In this document: piece by piece, positions 1-27,140 of the stretch
How positions within the stretch are numbered: the stretch's first letter is position 1
How the letters are laid out: each line of letters opens with the position of its first letter
Assembly: GCF_030867095.1 (NCBI RefSeq)
Contig: NC_081835.1
Coordinates: 46,731,892 to 46,795,891 of the forward strand
Source: Alligator mississippiensis
Lineage: Eukaryota > Chordata > Crocodylia > Alligatoridae
Length of the DNA: 64,000 nt
Direction of reading: 5' to 3'
Translations under genes and position numbers: made by a program
The notes under the pieces: model-generated
What the model was told of the DNA's origin: nothing
Databases searched by the model: none
The model's input: the letters and a program-made list of their open reading frames with translations, nothing else

Positions 1-3000
1 AACCTATACTTCCTTAGCTTGCTTGCAAGAATATTGTGGGAGACCATATCAAAAGCTTGCTAAAGTCAAGGTATACCATGTTTACCACTCTTCCCACATC
101 CACAGAGCCATTCATCTTATCATAGAAAGCAATCAGGTTGGTCAGGCATGACTTGCCCTTGGTGAATCCATGCTGACTGCTCCTAATCACCTTCTTCTCC
201 AAGTGCTTAGAAATGGATTCCTTGATGACCTGCTGCATGACTTCTATAGGGGCTGAGGTGAGGATGACCAGTCTGTAGTTTTCTGGATCCTCCTTCTCCC
301 CTTTCTTAAACATGGATACTATATTACTACTTTTCCAATCATCCAGGTGCTCTTCTGACTGCCACGAGTTTTCAAAGATAATGGCCAGAGTCTCTGCAGT
401 CACATCAGTCAACTCCCTTAGCACCCTTGGGTGCATCATGTCTGGCCCCATGGACTTGTACATGTCCAGGTTTTCTAAATAGACCCTAACCTGAGATGAA
501 AGAGGCATTGAGTACTTCAGTCTTTTCCATGTCATCTGTCACTAGGTTGCCTCCTGCATTTAGTAAGGGACCCACACTTCCCCTGATCTTCCTCTTGTTG
601 CTGACGTATTTGTAGAAACCCTGCTTGTTACCCTTTACATCTCTTGCTAGCTGCTACTCCAGTTGTACTTTGGCCTTTCCTGATTTCACCCTGCATACCC
701 AAGCAATACTCTCGTGCTTCTATCTAGTTGTTTGTCCAAGCTTCCACTTCTTGTAAGCTTTTCTTTTTGTGTTTTATCTCACTGAAAAGCTCGCTGCTAA
801 GCCAAGCTGGTCTTCTGCCATACTTGCTAGTCTTCCTGTGCATCAGGATGGTTTGTTCCTGCACACTCAGTAGTTTTTTTAAAATACAACCAGGTCTCCT
901 GGACTCCTGTCCCCCTCAGACTGGCCTCCCAGAGGATCCTGCCTATCAGTTCCCTGAGTAAATCAGAGTCTGTTTTTCTGAAGCCCAGGGTCCTTACTCT
1001 GCTGCTCTCCTTCCTTCCTTTCCTTAGGTTCATGAACTCAATCCTCCCATGGTCCCTGCTGCCCAAGTTGCCATCCACTACTGCATCCCCAACCAATTCT
1101 TCCCTGTTTATCAGTACAGCCCCTAGTTGGCCTCTCCAACACTTGCACCAGGAAGTTGTCCCCAACAGTCTACAAAAACTTACTTGATTGTCTGCACACT
1201 GCTGTATTGCCCTCCCTGCAGATGTCAGGGTGATTGAAGTCCCCGTTGAGGACCATGGCCTGTGATTGGGAAAATTCTGTTAGCTGTTTGAAGAAAGCCT
1301 CATCTACCACTTCCTCCTGGTCTGATGGTCTATAGCACACACCCAACAGGACATCACCCTTCTTGGTCTCCCCTCTGACCCTAACCCAGAGACTCTCACC
1401 AGGCCTATCTCCAGTTTCATACTGGAGCTCTGAGCAATCATATGGCTCTTTTATATAAAGTGCAACTCCTCCTCTTCTTCTCCCCTGCCTGCCCTTCCTG
1501 AACAGTTTATACCCATCCATGACAGTGCCCCAGGCATGCGAGCTCCCACCAAGTCTGTTATTCCAATCACATCATAGTCCCGTGACTGTGCAAGGACTTT
1601 CATTTCTTCCTGTTTCCCAGGCTCCATGCATTTGTGTGCAGACACATGAGGTAACTAGCTGATTGTTCTACATTCTCAAGAAGAATGAGAGCACTTCCCC
1701 TGTTGCCCCCTCCAGCTTGTGCTTTCTTCAAGTCACCCACTTCCCCAATTACCTCAGGGCTTTGGTCTCCATCCCCTGACAAACTTAGTTTAAAGCCCTC
1801 CTCACTAGGTTACCAATCCTGTCTGTGAAGATGCTCTTCCCTCTCTTTGTCAGGTGGATCCTGGCTCTTCCCTGCAATCCTTCTTCTTGGAACAATATCC
1901 CATGGTCAAAGAAGCCAAAGCTCTGCTGCCAACACCATCTGTGCAGCCATGCATTGATCTGAAGGATGTGTCCACTCCTACCTGGGCCCTTCCTCTTGAC
2001 TGGAAGGATTGGGGAGAACACCATCTGCCCCTTCAGCCTCGCACCCAGAGTCCTGCAGTCACTTTTGATCTGCTCAGAATCACCCCTGGCAGTATCCTTG
2101 GAGCTCACATGGATGAGCAACATGGGGTAGTAGTCAGATGCCGGAAGAGTCTTGGTTATCCTTCTGTGACATCTTGGGCTCTGTGGCAAGCAGCAGACCT
2201 CCTGAAACAACAGGTCAGGCCACGAGGTAGATGCCTCCATCCCCCACAGAAGGGAGTCACCAACCAACACTATGAGTTGCTTCCTCTTGGTGGCAGTGGT
2301 CTCAATCCTCCCAACCTTGGGGAGGCCTGGCCTGGCCTGGGCTCTTCTGCCAACAGAAGGTGCTGCTGCTCTTCTACTGCTAGGACTCCAGGCAAACTGC
2401 TGCAGGTGAAGGCGAAGATTTCCACTTGATGCCAGAGGTCACGAGCTTCCAACTTCCACCTTCCTGGGAGTCCATGTCCTCTTCCTTCTCCGGTATTGTC
2501 TCTGGCAGCTGTACCTCTGCAATCTTAGAGGTCTTCTCCAACATTGGATCAATGAAGTCCTCACAATGGAGGATGCTTTGGAGCCTTGCTACCTCCTGTA
2601 GCTCTCTTCCCTGCTCCCTGAGGGACACCACCAGGAGGCACTGCTCACATCACAGGCGCTCCCCACCTGGCTGTCACTGGAAGGAACCTGCAAGCTGCAG
2701 TCTCCAAAACACCAAGCCAGGACCTGGGTGGAAGCCTCGACAGTGAGTGTTTCTACCAGGACAGACATGTCACAGGTGCAAGCAGAAGAGGATCTGGCAG
2801 TGGTTCTGGTACTGCAACATCCTCCAGCCATTTTCTCTGGGTCCCTCAGCCCATCACCTCTCTTCCTGAAGCCTCGTTCTGAGTAGGCTTTCCCTAGCAA
2901 ACTTCCCTGTAAACTGGCCTGTTCGCTGCTCCATGATCCTAAAAGGTTCTCTTTTGCCTGCTTCCTCTGAACAAGCTTACAGTGAAGGAAGGTGAGAGAG

Positions 3001-3040
3001 AGTTTCCAGGCAAACTCCCTAGCAGACTTCCCCTTGCTCA
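1..3040 (-). mobile_element. Old, degraded CR1 LINE (3' end off window)
   Basis: An old CR1-family non-LTR retrotransposon lies on the minus strand. Its reverse-transcriptase end runs off the left edge, so its 3' tail is not visible. Reading leftwards, remnants of ORF1 occupy about 2830 to 1785, including a diverged esterase-like part with GDSLL near 2260 and HVSSKDTA where younger copies have HVGTNDTA. ORF2 follows: the endonuclease start (CLHTNAWSLGN) near 1620, the GDFNHPD motif near 1230, and reverse-transcriptase sequence (QHGFTKGKSCLTNL) near 160. ORF2 is split over at least four frames with stops, so the copy is dead. The 5' limit near 3040 is approximate; the next element seems to begin there. 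Confidence 0.85.
1785..2270 (-). pseudogene. CR1 ORF1 C-terminal (esterase-like) remnant
   Basis: A 161-codon open stretch corresponds to the C-terminal esterase-like part of CR1 ORF1. It keeps the VGDSLL serine block and ends in LVRRALN, close to LLHRALN in the young copy at 7520. The Asn block is altered (SSKD for GTND) and the C-terminal DGLH-type motif reads ARIHLT, so the enzyme is unlikely to work. Its stop codon follows directly on a TTTAAAC heptamer (1788-1794), as in the young copy. Confidence 0.75.
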
Positions 3041-3041
3041 G

Positions 3042-3343
3042 GGCTGGATTAATGCATGGGTAAGCTAGGCACATGCCCAGGGCCCTGAGTGACAGGGAGG
3101 GCAGAGAGGGAGGGGTTGCTGGTCCTTCACACCGTGGCAGTGGCACGAATGACCCCGTCCTCCTCCCTTCCCTTTCCCTCCCCTTTGTTGGCCTCACTGC
3201 TACTGCAGCTGCTTCCTAGCATCAGCTCTGAGCCCTGCTTCCCATGGGTGGCAGCACTGGGGTGGGAAAAGAGTTCTCGACCAGCTCAGGGCCGATGAGT
3301 TTGCTTGCCTAGGGCCCACTAAAGGGTTAATCTGGCCTTGCCC
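3042..3343. mobile_element. Short non-autonomous DNA transposon (putative)
   Basis: The ends look like diverged terminal inverted repeats: the left end reads AGGGCTGGATTAATGC and the right end, reverse complemented, AAGGCCAGATTAACCC; each is followed inward by a GGGCCC-containing block. The interior is GC-rich and has no convincing coding capacity. I recognise the general GGATTAA / GGGCCC pattern from vertebrate MITE-like repeats but cannot name the family. The boundaries are approximate. Confidence 0.5.
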
Positions 3344-3401
3344 TCACTTGAGACTCTAGTTAAGCAACAGGGCCTAAGTACCGGTCTAACTTGGGGGCAG
3401 G

Positions 3402-3585
3402 CAAAATGCGGCCCGCGGGCCAGATGCAGCCTACCAGGCCATTCTATCCAGCCGCAGGGCCCCTAAAAAAATTAGAAAATTAATATTTATCTGCACCTGG
3501 CTGCCTGTCATGTGGCCCTTGATGGCTTGCCAAAACTCAGTAAGCGGTCCTCCACCCAAAATAATTGCCCATCCTTGGTCTAACT
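3402..3585. mobile_element. Short hAT-like MITE (putative)
   Basis: The left part reads GGGGGCAGGCAAAATGCGGC and the right part, reverse complemented, GGATGGGCAATTATTTTGGG followed by a GAGGACCGC block. This resembles the common vertebrate hAT-type ends that start with a GGTGGGCAA motif and run into a GGCC-rich stretch. No coding capacity is visible. A related left end occurs at 38573. Confidence 0.55.
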
Positions 3586-4496
3586 GCTGAGCTTTAGCTA
3601 CTTACATGAAATATATGCAGGTTAGCTACTCTTAATTAAAGAAATAGTTTATCTTAAAGGCTTTCCTTCAAAGAGGGGGATGGCGAACTGACCTGCAGAC
3701 TGCCCTGTTTGCCACTTGTGGAGTCACTCCCTGGCTACTTGGGGAGTCTCCTTTTATACCCTGCCGGGTCTGGACTGGTTCCACCCCCTTGTTAGGGCAT
3801 GTGTCAGACACAGGCAGCAATCAGGACACTCAGCTAGCAGGTCTCCCAGCTGCTCAGAGCACACACCCGAAGACACAGCCCACCAAACAAACTCAGCAAG
3901 TCAAACACACAGACAGCCCTGGCTTGCTTACGTTCCTGGAGCAGGATCTCGTGCCTAGTCTTTCTTCCTCTTCCCTTTCTCTTGGTCCCAGTGAACTGCT
4001 GTTTCCTCTCCCTGCATGATAATGTTGTATCATGATACTATGTTGCCATACTATGTTGCACCTAACTTATTTTTGCTGGGGGGAGAGGCCTTAGATGATG
4101 GACATGTGGAAGGTTTTACACATTTCAGGTGACAGCCCTCTTCCCAAAGGGGGGCAGGACCCTCGGGCCATGCACTCAGCACCTCTGTTGCCATATAAAC
4201 TAATACAATGGGACAATGCAGAGGGTCTTGGACCTTCCTTTCCTTCCTTCCTGGCCCTTCCCTGGGAGTGGTGCTTCCCTGTGGACACTGAGGGCCAGAA
4301 TCTGTCCCATCTCTTAGGTGCACAAGTGGATTCAGGTGCCTAAGTGCGGTTCTGTTCTACCTGCTCAAATCCCTGAAAACCTGATCATGCCAAAGGTGGG
4401 TGGGGCTCCCTCCTCCTCCTCCTCCCTGATTTTTTTTTGTCACTCAGACCTAAGGGCCAGAGGATGTTACAAAAATAGAGGCATTCATGGCTTTTC
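3586..4496. other. Unassigned non-coding DNA
   Basis: I see no convincing exon, RNA gene or clear repeat here. It lies upstream of the first GRM2 exon in the window and is probably GRM2 intron, because the N-terminal exons must be further left. Confidence 0.5.
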
Positions 4497-4506
4497 AGGT
4501 GGAATA
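4497..4506. repeat. Possible target-site duplication, CR1 copy at 4507-8193 (left)
   Basis: AGGTGGAATA is repeated exactly at 8194-8203, just outside the other end of the CR1 element. Ten identical bases at both borders are unlikely by chance, but CR1 often lacks clear duplications. Confidence 0.5.
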
Positions 4507-4607
4507 GACTTACACTTTCATAGATTTCATAGACATTAGGGCTGGAAGGGACCTCGGAAGATCATCGAGTGCAGCCCCCCGCCCAAAGGGCAGGAAGTCA
4601 GCTGGGG

Positions 4608-7514
4608 TCATAGGATCCCAGCAAGATAAGCATCCAGTTTCATCTTGAAGGTGTTCAATGAAGGCGCTTGAACGACCTCCGGTGGCAGGCTGTTCCAGAC
4701 CTTGGGGGCTCGGACAGTTACGAAATTCTTCCTTATGTCCGGCCTGAAACGATCTTGTAGTAGTTTGTGACCATTCGACCTCGTCATCCCTTGGGGCGCT
4801 TTGGTGAACAAACGTTCCCCCAGATACTGGTGGTCACCCCTGATAAACTTGTAGGTGGCCATCAGATCACCCCTGAGCCTGCGCTTTTCCAGGCTAAAGA
4901 GCCCCAGGGCTCTCAGCCTGTCATCGTAGGGTCTGCTTCCCTGACCTCTGATCATGCGCGTGGCTCTTCTCTGGACTCTCTCAAGCTTCTCCACATCCTT
5001 TTTGAATTGTGGAGCCCAAAATTGGACGCAGTACTCCAGCTGCGGCCTCACTAAGGCCGAGTACAGGGGGAGAATGACGTCCCGGGATTTGCTTGAGAAG
5101 CATCTATGGATGCAAGCTAGTGTTTTGGTCGCTTTACTAGCCACAGCATCGCATTGCAGGCTCATGTTCATCTTGTGGTCAATGATGACCCCCAAGTCTC
5201 TTTCTTCCATAGTGCTAGCCAACATAGCACTGCCAAACCTATAAGGATGCTGCAGGTTTTTTTTCCCAAGGTGGAGAACCTTGCATTTATCGGCGTTGAA
5301 CACCATCAGATTCTCATCCGCCCACTTGCTGAGCCTGTCCAGGTCAGCCTGGATCATCTGCCTGTCTTCTGGTGTGGATGCTTTGCCCCAAAGTTTGGTG
5401 TCATCTGCGAACTTGGCCAGTCCACTTCTGACTCCAGTGTCCACATCATTAATGAAGATGTTGAACAGTATGGGTCCAAGGACAGAGCCCTGGGGGACCC
5501 CACTGGTCACAGGACACCACGATGAGTGACTTCCATCAATTACTACCCTCTGGGTCCGACCCCGGAGCCAGTTTTCCAGCCAGTGGATCGTGGGGGACCC
5601 AAGGCGACAATTGGCCAGTTTCTCCAAGAGACGATCATGGGACACCAGATCGAAGGCTTTTTTGAAATCAAGATATATGACATCAATCTCATCTCCCTTG
5701 TCCAGGTGATAGGTCACCTGGTCATAGAAGGAAATGAGATTGGTCAAGCAAGACCTACCCGCAACAAACCCGTGCTGGCTATCCCTTAAGATGTTGGCGT
5801 CGGCCAGTCCATTAAGGATGACCTCTTTAATAAACTTTTCTAAGATCTTCCCCGGGATAGAAGTCAGGCTGATGGGCCTATAGTTAGCCGGATCCACTTT
5901 CCTCCCTTTCTTGAAGATAGGCACCACATTGGCCTTCTTCCAGTCTTCGGGCACTACACCAGAGAGCCAAGAGTTTTCAAAGATCTGCGCTAGAGGCTGG
6001 GCTATGATGCTCGCCAGCTCCTTGAGTACCCTGGGGTGAAGATTGTCAGGGCCGGCTGACTTGAAGGTATCCTGCTTCTCAAGATGTTCCTTCACGAAGT
6101 CAGCATTAATGGAGGGCAGGGGATCACCCTCACCCGGACTTCCCGGCCCTGTAGCGGGCATGGGCGTCCCATGGGGCTGATGAAAGACCGACGCAAAGTA
6201 CCTATTTAATAGGTTGGCTTTTTCCTGGGCGTCAGTTGTCAGTTGCCCCATCTGGTTCAGCAGGGGTCCAATGTTGCCCCTGCTTTTCCTCCGGCTCCCC
6301 ACATATCTGAAAAAGGACTTTTTATTGTCCTTGATGCTCAAAGCTAGCTGGAGTTCCGTTGCAGCCTTGTCTTTCCTGGTCAGCTCCCTACAGGACCGGA
6401 CCAGTGCAGAATAATCCTCCTTGGAGGTGACTCCCATCCTCCATCCTTTGTAGGCCTTTCTTTTTAGCCTCAGGAGGTCTGCTAGGTCCCTGGAGAGCCA
6501 GGGGGGCTGCTGTGCCCTCTTGCTGCCTTTCCTCCGAGATGGAATAGACTTAGTTTGGGCATTGAGGATCGCTCCCTTGAGGAGCAACCACTCTTCTTGA
6601 ACTCCCCTCTCCCCGTGGTCATGGTCCCTTAGGGCCTCACTGACAAGCCTCCTGAGCTTGTCAGAGTCGGCTTTCCTGAAGTCAAGGACTTGCGTGTTGC
6701 TGACTGACTTGCCAGCTTTTCGGCGGATGGTGAAGGTGATCAGCTCGTGGTCGCTGTCGCCCAGCTTCCCATCGATCACTAGGTCGCTGACTAGGTCATC
6801 CCCCGTAGCCAGTACCAGGTCAACCAGCGCTTTGCCTCTCGTTGGCCCATAGACTTCTTGAGTCAGGTAGAGGTCATCCACGCACGAGAGGAAGCTTTGC
6901 GACCGCTCAGATTTTGCTGAGCGATCCTCCCACGAGATGTCTGGGTAATTGAAGTCACCCATGACAACCATGGTCCTGGAGCAAGCTGCCTCAGCCAGTT
7001 CCTGGGCAAACTCCTGGTCAAGCTCAGGACTTTGGGTGGGAGGTCTGTAGTAGACTCCCACCATTGTGTCCCCTGCGCCGTGTTCCCCACGGATTTTAAC
7101 CCAGAGGGTCTCCAGCCGTCCACACTGGTCGCCAATATCGGCTTGCAGGGACGCATAGCTTTCCTTAACATAGAGAGCTACACCTCTGCCCCTTTTCTCT
7201 ACACGATCCCTCCTGTACAGGTTAGAGCCATCTATCCCCGTGGTCCAGTCATGGGTGGAGTCCCACCAGGTCTCCGTGATCCCTATGACATCGTAATTGT
7301 TTGCACTGAGCAGGAGGATGAGCTCCTCCTGCTTATTCCTCAAGCTCCTGGCATTAGTGTACAGGCAGGCAAGCGCCCCCTGGGGGGCTCCTTCCTTGCC
7401 CACAGATTTTACCAGGGCTGGGGCTGGGGCGGGCTCCCTTGAGTGCCGTGATCCGCTGGCTTTGCAAGGATTGCTCAGTGGGCCAGCAGTGGCGGTAGTC
7501 CACCCGTCCCCCAA
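4608..7514 (-). CDS. CR1 ORF2 protein: endonuclease-reverse transcriptase
   Basis: An intact ORF of about 968 codons encodes the CR1 retrotransposition enzyme. The N-terminal third is an AP-type endonuclease: CLYTNARSL (Asn), ITETWW (Glu), GDFNYPD, and a C-terminal GDSDHELITF with the Asp-His pair. The reverse transcriptase follows: NYRPISL, QHGFVAGRSC, VIYLDFKKAFD, SGVPQGSVLGPILFNIFIND and the catalytic FADDTKLW. The C-terminal domain ends in LNTFKMKLDAYLAGIL. By family knowledge it nicks the target DNA and copies CR1 RNA at the nick. The nominal first codon at 7514 is TTG, and no ATG occurs in frame until about residue 151, beyond the catalytic Asn and Glu; the frame is open upstream to the ORF1 TTTAAAC site. 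Expression as a -1 frameshift fusion with ORF1 is therefore likely (inference). Confidence 0.93.
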   Translation of the reverse strand: MGDGWTTATAGPLSNPCKASGSRHSREPAPAPALVKSVGKEGAPQGALACLYTNARSLRNKQEELILLLSANNYDVIGITETWWDSTHDWTTGIDGSNLYRRDRVEKRGRGVALYVKESYASLQADIGDQCGRLETLWVKIRGEHGAGDTMVGVYYRPPTQSPELDQEFAQELAEAACSRTMVVMGDFNYPDISWEDRSAKSERSQSFLSCVDDLYLTQEVYGPTRGKALVDLVLATGDDLVSDLVIDGKLGDSDHELITFTIRRKAGKSVSNTQVLDFRKADSDKLRRLVSEALRDHDHGERGVQEEWLLLKGAILNAQTKSIPSRRKGSKRAQQPPWLSRDLADLLRLKRKAYKGWRMGVTSKEDYSALVRSCRELTRKDKAATELQLALSIKDNKKSFFRYVGSRRKSRGNIGPLLNQMGQLTTDAQEKANLLNRYFASVFHQPHGTPMPATGPGSPGEGDPLPSINADFVKEHLEKQDTFKSAGPDNLHPRVLKELASIIAQPLAQIFENSWLSGVVPEDWKKANVVPIFKKGRKVDPANYRPISLTSIPGKILEKFIKEVILNGLADANILRDSQHGFVAGRSCLTNLISFYDQVTYHLDKGDEIDVIYLDFKKAFDLVSHDRLLEKLANCRLGSPTIHWLENWLRGRTQRVVIDGSHSSWCPVTSGVPQGSVLGPILFNIFINDVDTGVRSGLAKFADDTKLWGKASTPEDRQMIQADLDRLSKWADENLMVFNADKCKVLHLGKKNLQHPYRFGSAMLASTMEERDLGVIIDHKMNMSLQCDAVASKATKTLACIHRCFSSKSRDVILPLYSALVRPQLEYCVQFWAPQFKKDVEKLERVQRRATRMIRGQGSRPYDDRLRALGLFSLEKRRLRGDLMATYKFIRGDHQYLGERLFTKAPQGMTRSNGHKLLQDRFRPDIRKNFVTVRAPKVWNSLPPEVVQAPSLNTFKMKLDAYLAGIL

Positions 7515-7519
7515 CGGGC

Positions 7520-7529
7520 TTAGTTTAAA
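7520..7529 (-). promoter_or_regulatory. Putative -1 ribosomal frameshift site of CR1
   Basis: On the coding strand the site reads T TTA AAC then TAA, a classic X XXY YYZ slippery heptamer placed so that the 0-frame codons TTA and AAC end at the ORF1 stop. A -1 slip continues as TTT AAA CTA AGC straight into the open ORF2 frame. A CCCGT/ACGGG hairpin begins four bases after the heptamer. The old copy at 1785-1794 has the same arrangement. Frameshifting has not been shown here. Confidence 0.65.
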
Positions 7530-8190
7530 GCCCGATGGAGCAGGTCAGCCAGTCTGGCTGAGAAGAGCCTCCTCCCTAGGGGAGAGAGGTGGAGACCATC
7601 TCTTCCCAGCAGCTCACTGCCTTTCTCGCCAAAGAGCAGGCTGTGGTCATGAAAGCCAAAGCCTTCCTGACGACACCAGCGCCGCAGTCTTTGGTTGACC
7701 ACATAGATCCTCCTGTCCCTTCTCAGCCCATAGCCTGAGACTGGGAGGATCGACGAGAACACCACCTGTGCCCCCAGACCCTTTAGCCCCGCTCCCAAAT
7801 CCCTGTAGCGCCTCATGACCTGGCTGGGAGTGCTCCGAGCCGTGTCATTGGTGCCCACATGAATAAGGAGCATGGGATAGTGGTCTGTGGGTTTGAGGAG
7901 CTTGGGGATCCTCTCCGCAATGTCCCGGATGCGGGCCCCTGGGAAGCAGCAGACTTCCCGGGCTAAGGGGTCGGGGCGGCAGATTGCCCCCTCAGTCCTC
8001 CTCAGGAGAGAGTCTCCCACAACAAACACCTTACGTTTTGTCTTGGGGAGAGCAGGGGCAGGAGCTGCAGTTGGGCCCATGTTGCCTGTGGGGGCCGGCA
8101 ACTCAGCAGGCTCTGCTGGAGCGGCAAGAGGTGCATACCTGTTGCTCAACTCTGGGGGGGGAGGGGCCTTGGTGTGGCACTTAGATAACT
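7520..8190 (-). CDS. CR1 ORF1 protein, 5'-truncated, esterase domain
   Basis: The C-terminal part of CR1 ORF1 is open for about 220 codons with no start codon, because the element is 5'-truncated. It carries an SGNH-type esterase domain: VVGDSLLRR (Ser), HVGTNDTAR (Asn) and GRDGLHLSPLG (Asp and His). All catalytic positions that I can place look intact. CR1 ORF1 proteins are known to carry such an esterase; its role in retrotransposition is unsettled. The ORF ends LLHRALN, then TAA (7520-7522), directly after a TTTAAAC heptamer read as TTA AAC in this frame. Confidence 0.85.
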
Positions 8191-8193
8191 AAT

Positions 8194-8203
8194 AGGTGGA
8201 ATA
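8194..8203. repeat. Possible target-site duplication, CR1 copy at 4507-8193 (right)
   Basis: Exact match of AGGTGGAATA with 4497-4506 on the other side of the CR1 element. Confidence 0.5.
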
Positions 8204-9135
8204 AAAACTGGCCTGTAGAAGTGTAAGTCAGACATCACTGTTGTGATTGTTTTTCAGAGCAAAGAGCTAGAGACTCCTGTTTCCGTTCAAGCCAGAAATC
8301 ATGACACTCTGTGAGAGGAGTCACTGAATTATAAGGGCACTTTTTAAAGTCACTCTTCAGAGCTAAACTGCATTTAAAAGGGAGGACTTTGTCTGATGCC
8401 CTGGCAGACATGATATGCTGGGATAAAGCTATGTTTCCAATAAGTGCTTGAGGAGAAGTTTCTCTGATTACCAGAATGAGAAAGGGCCCTGGGGCAGAAT
8501 CCAGTGCAAAAGTTAGCAAAGGATTCATAGACTTTTAGTAAATGATTGATAAGTTGTTATAAATGGTTATAGAGGGCAACAGACCAGTAAGTTTTTTTTT
8601 TACCTTGGCTTAAAAACAACTGTTGCACCTTATGAGGATGCACTGATAACCACCAATAACACCTCATGTTATAACATACTTCTGACGTTGTCAATCCTTT
8701 GCTTACAAGCCTTTTATAAATGTACCTTGAAGATAAAGTGCAGCCAAAGAAGCTGTATTTGTCTGTCTGTCCCATTCCTAATGCATGGATTAATGCTATG
8801 CAATTTGGGCACCAGGGATCTTCAGATGGGTGTTTTTCCCATGCTCATCCTCATCTCTGTGCCTACAGTGCAATAGATTATGAATGTTGCCAACAGTGTA
8901 TAGCACTGTAATTGTTAGAGCTGGGAGGAGCTCAGACCTTCAGGAGCAAGCTTCCTCCCCTCCAGAGATCCATGAGAGCTGGGGTGTTCCTCACGGATGG
9001 TAATGATCTCTCCAGCAAACAGGGGCAGGGCATACATTATCTCTCTGTCTCTCTCCCCTCCCTTCCCACCCTCCCCCCCCCTCCCCATGCACACCTTGTG
9101 ATTTCACTCATTCCCTCCTCTCATCTTCAATGTAG
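8204..9135. other. GRM2 intron, unassigned
   Basis: No exon-like sequence before the acceptor at 9135. A long pyrimidine tract (about 9040-9090) precedes the acceptor by some 45 bases. The short open frames here do not match the GRM2 N-terminus, which must lie left of the window. Confidence 0.6.

Positions 9136-27140
<18,005 letters not shown>

Larger units (their letters stand above)
4507..8193 (-). mobile_element. Young CR1 LINE, nearly full length, open ORF2
   Basis: A CR1 non-LTR retrotransposon on the minus strand. The 3' end is the CR1-type tail, two copies of TTTCATAGA at 4516-4533 on the plus strand. ORF2 (4608-7514) is fully open, and the esterase part of ORF1 precedes it up to about 8190, where the copy is 5'-truncated. 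A 10-bp direct repeat AGGTGGAATA lies at 4497-4506 and 8194-8203 and may be the target-site duplication, although a few bases between it and the tail remain unexplained. The copy is only slightly diverged from the one at 12690-15581 and so is recent. Confidence 0.92.
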
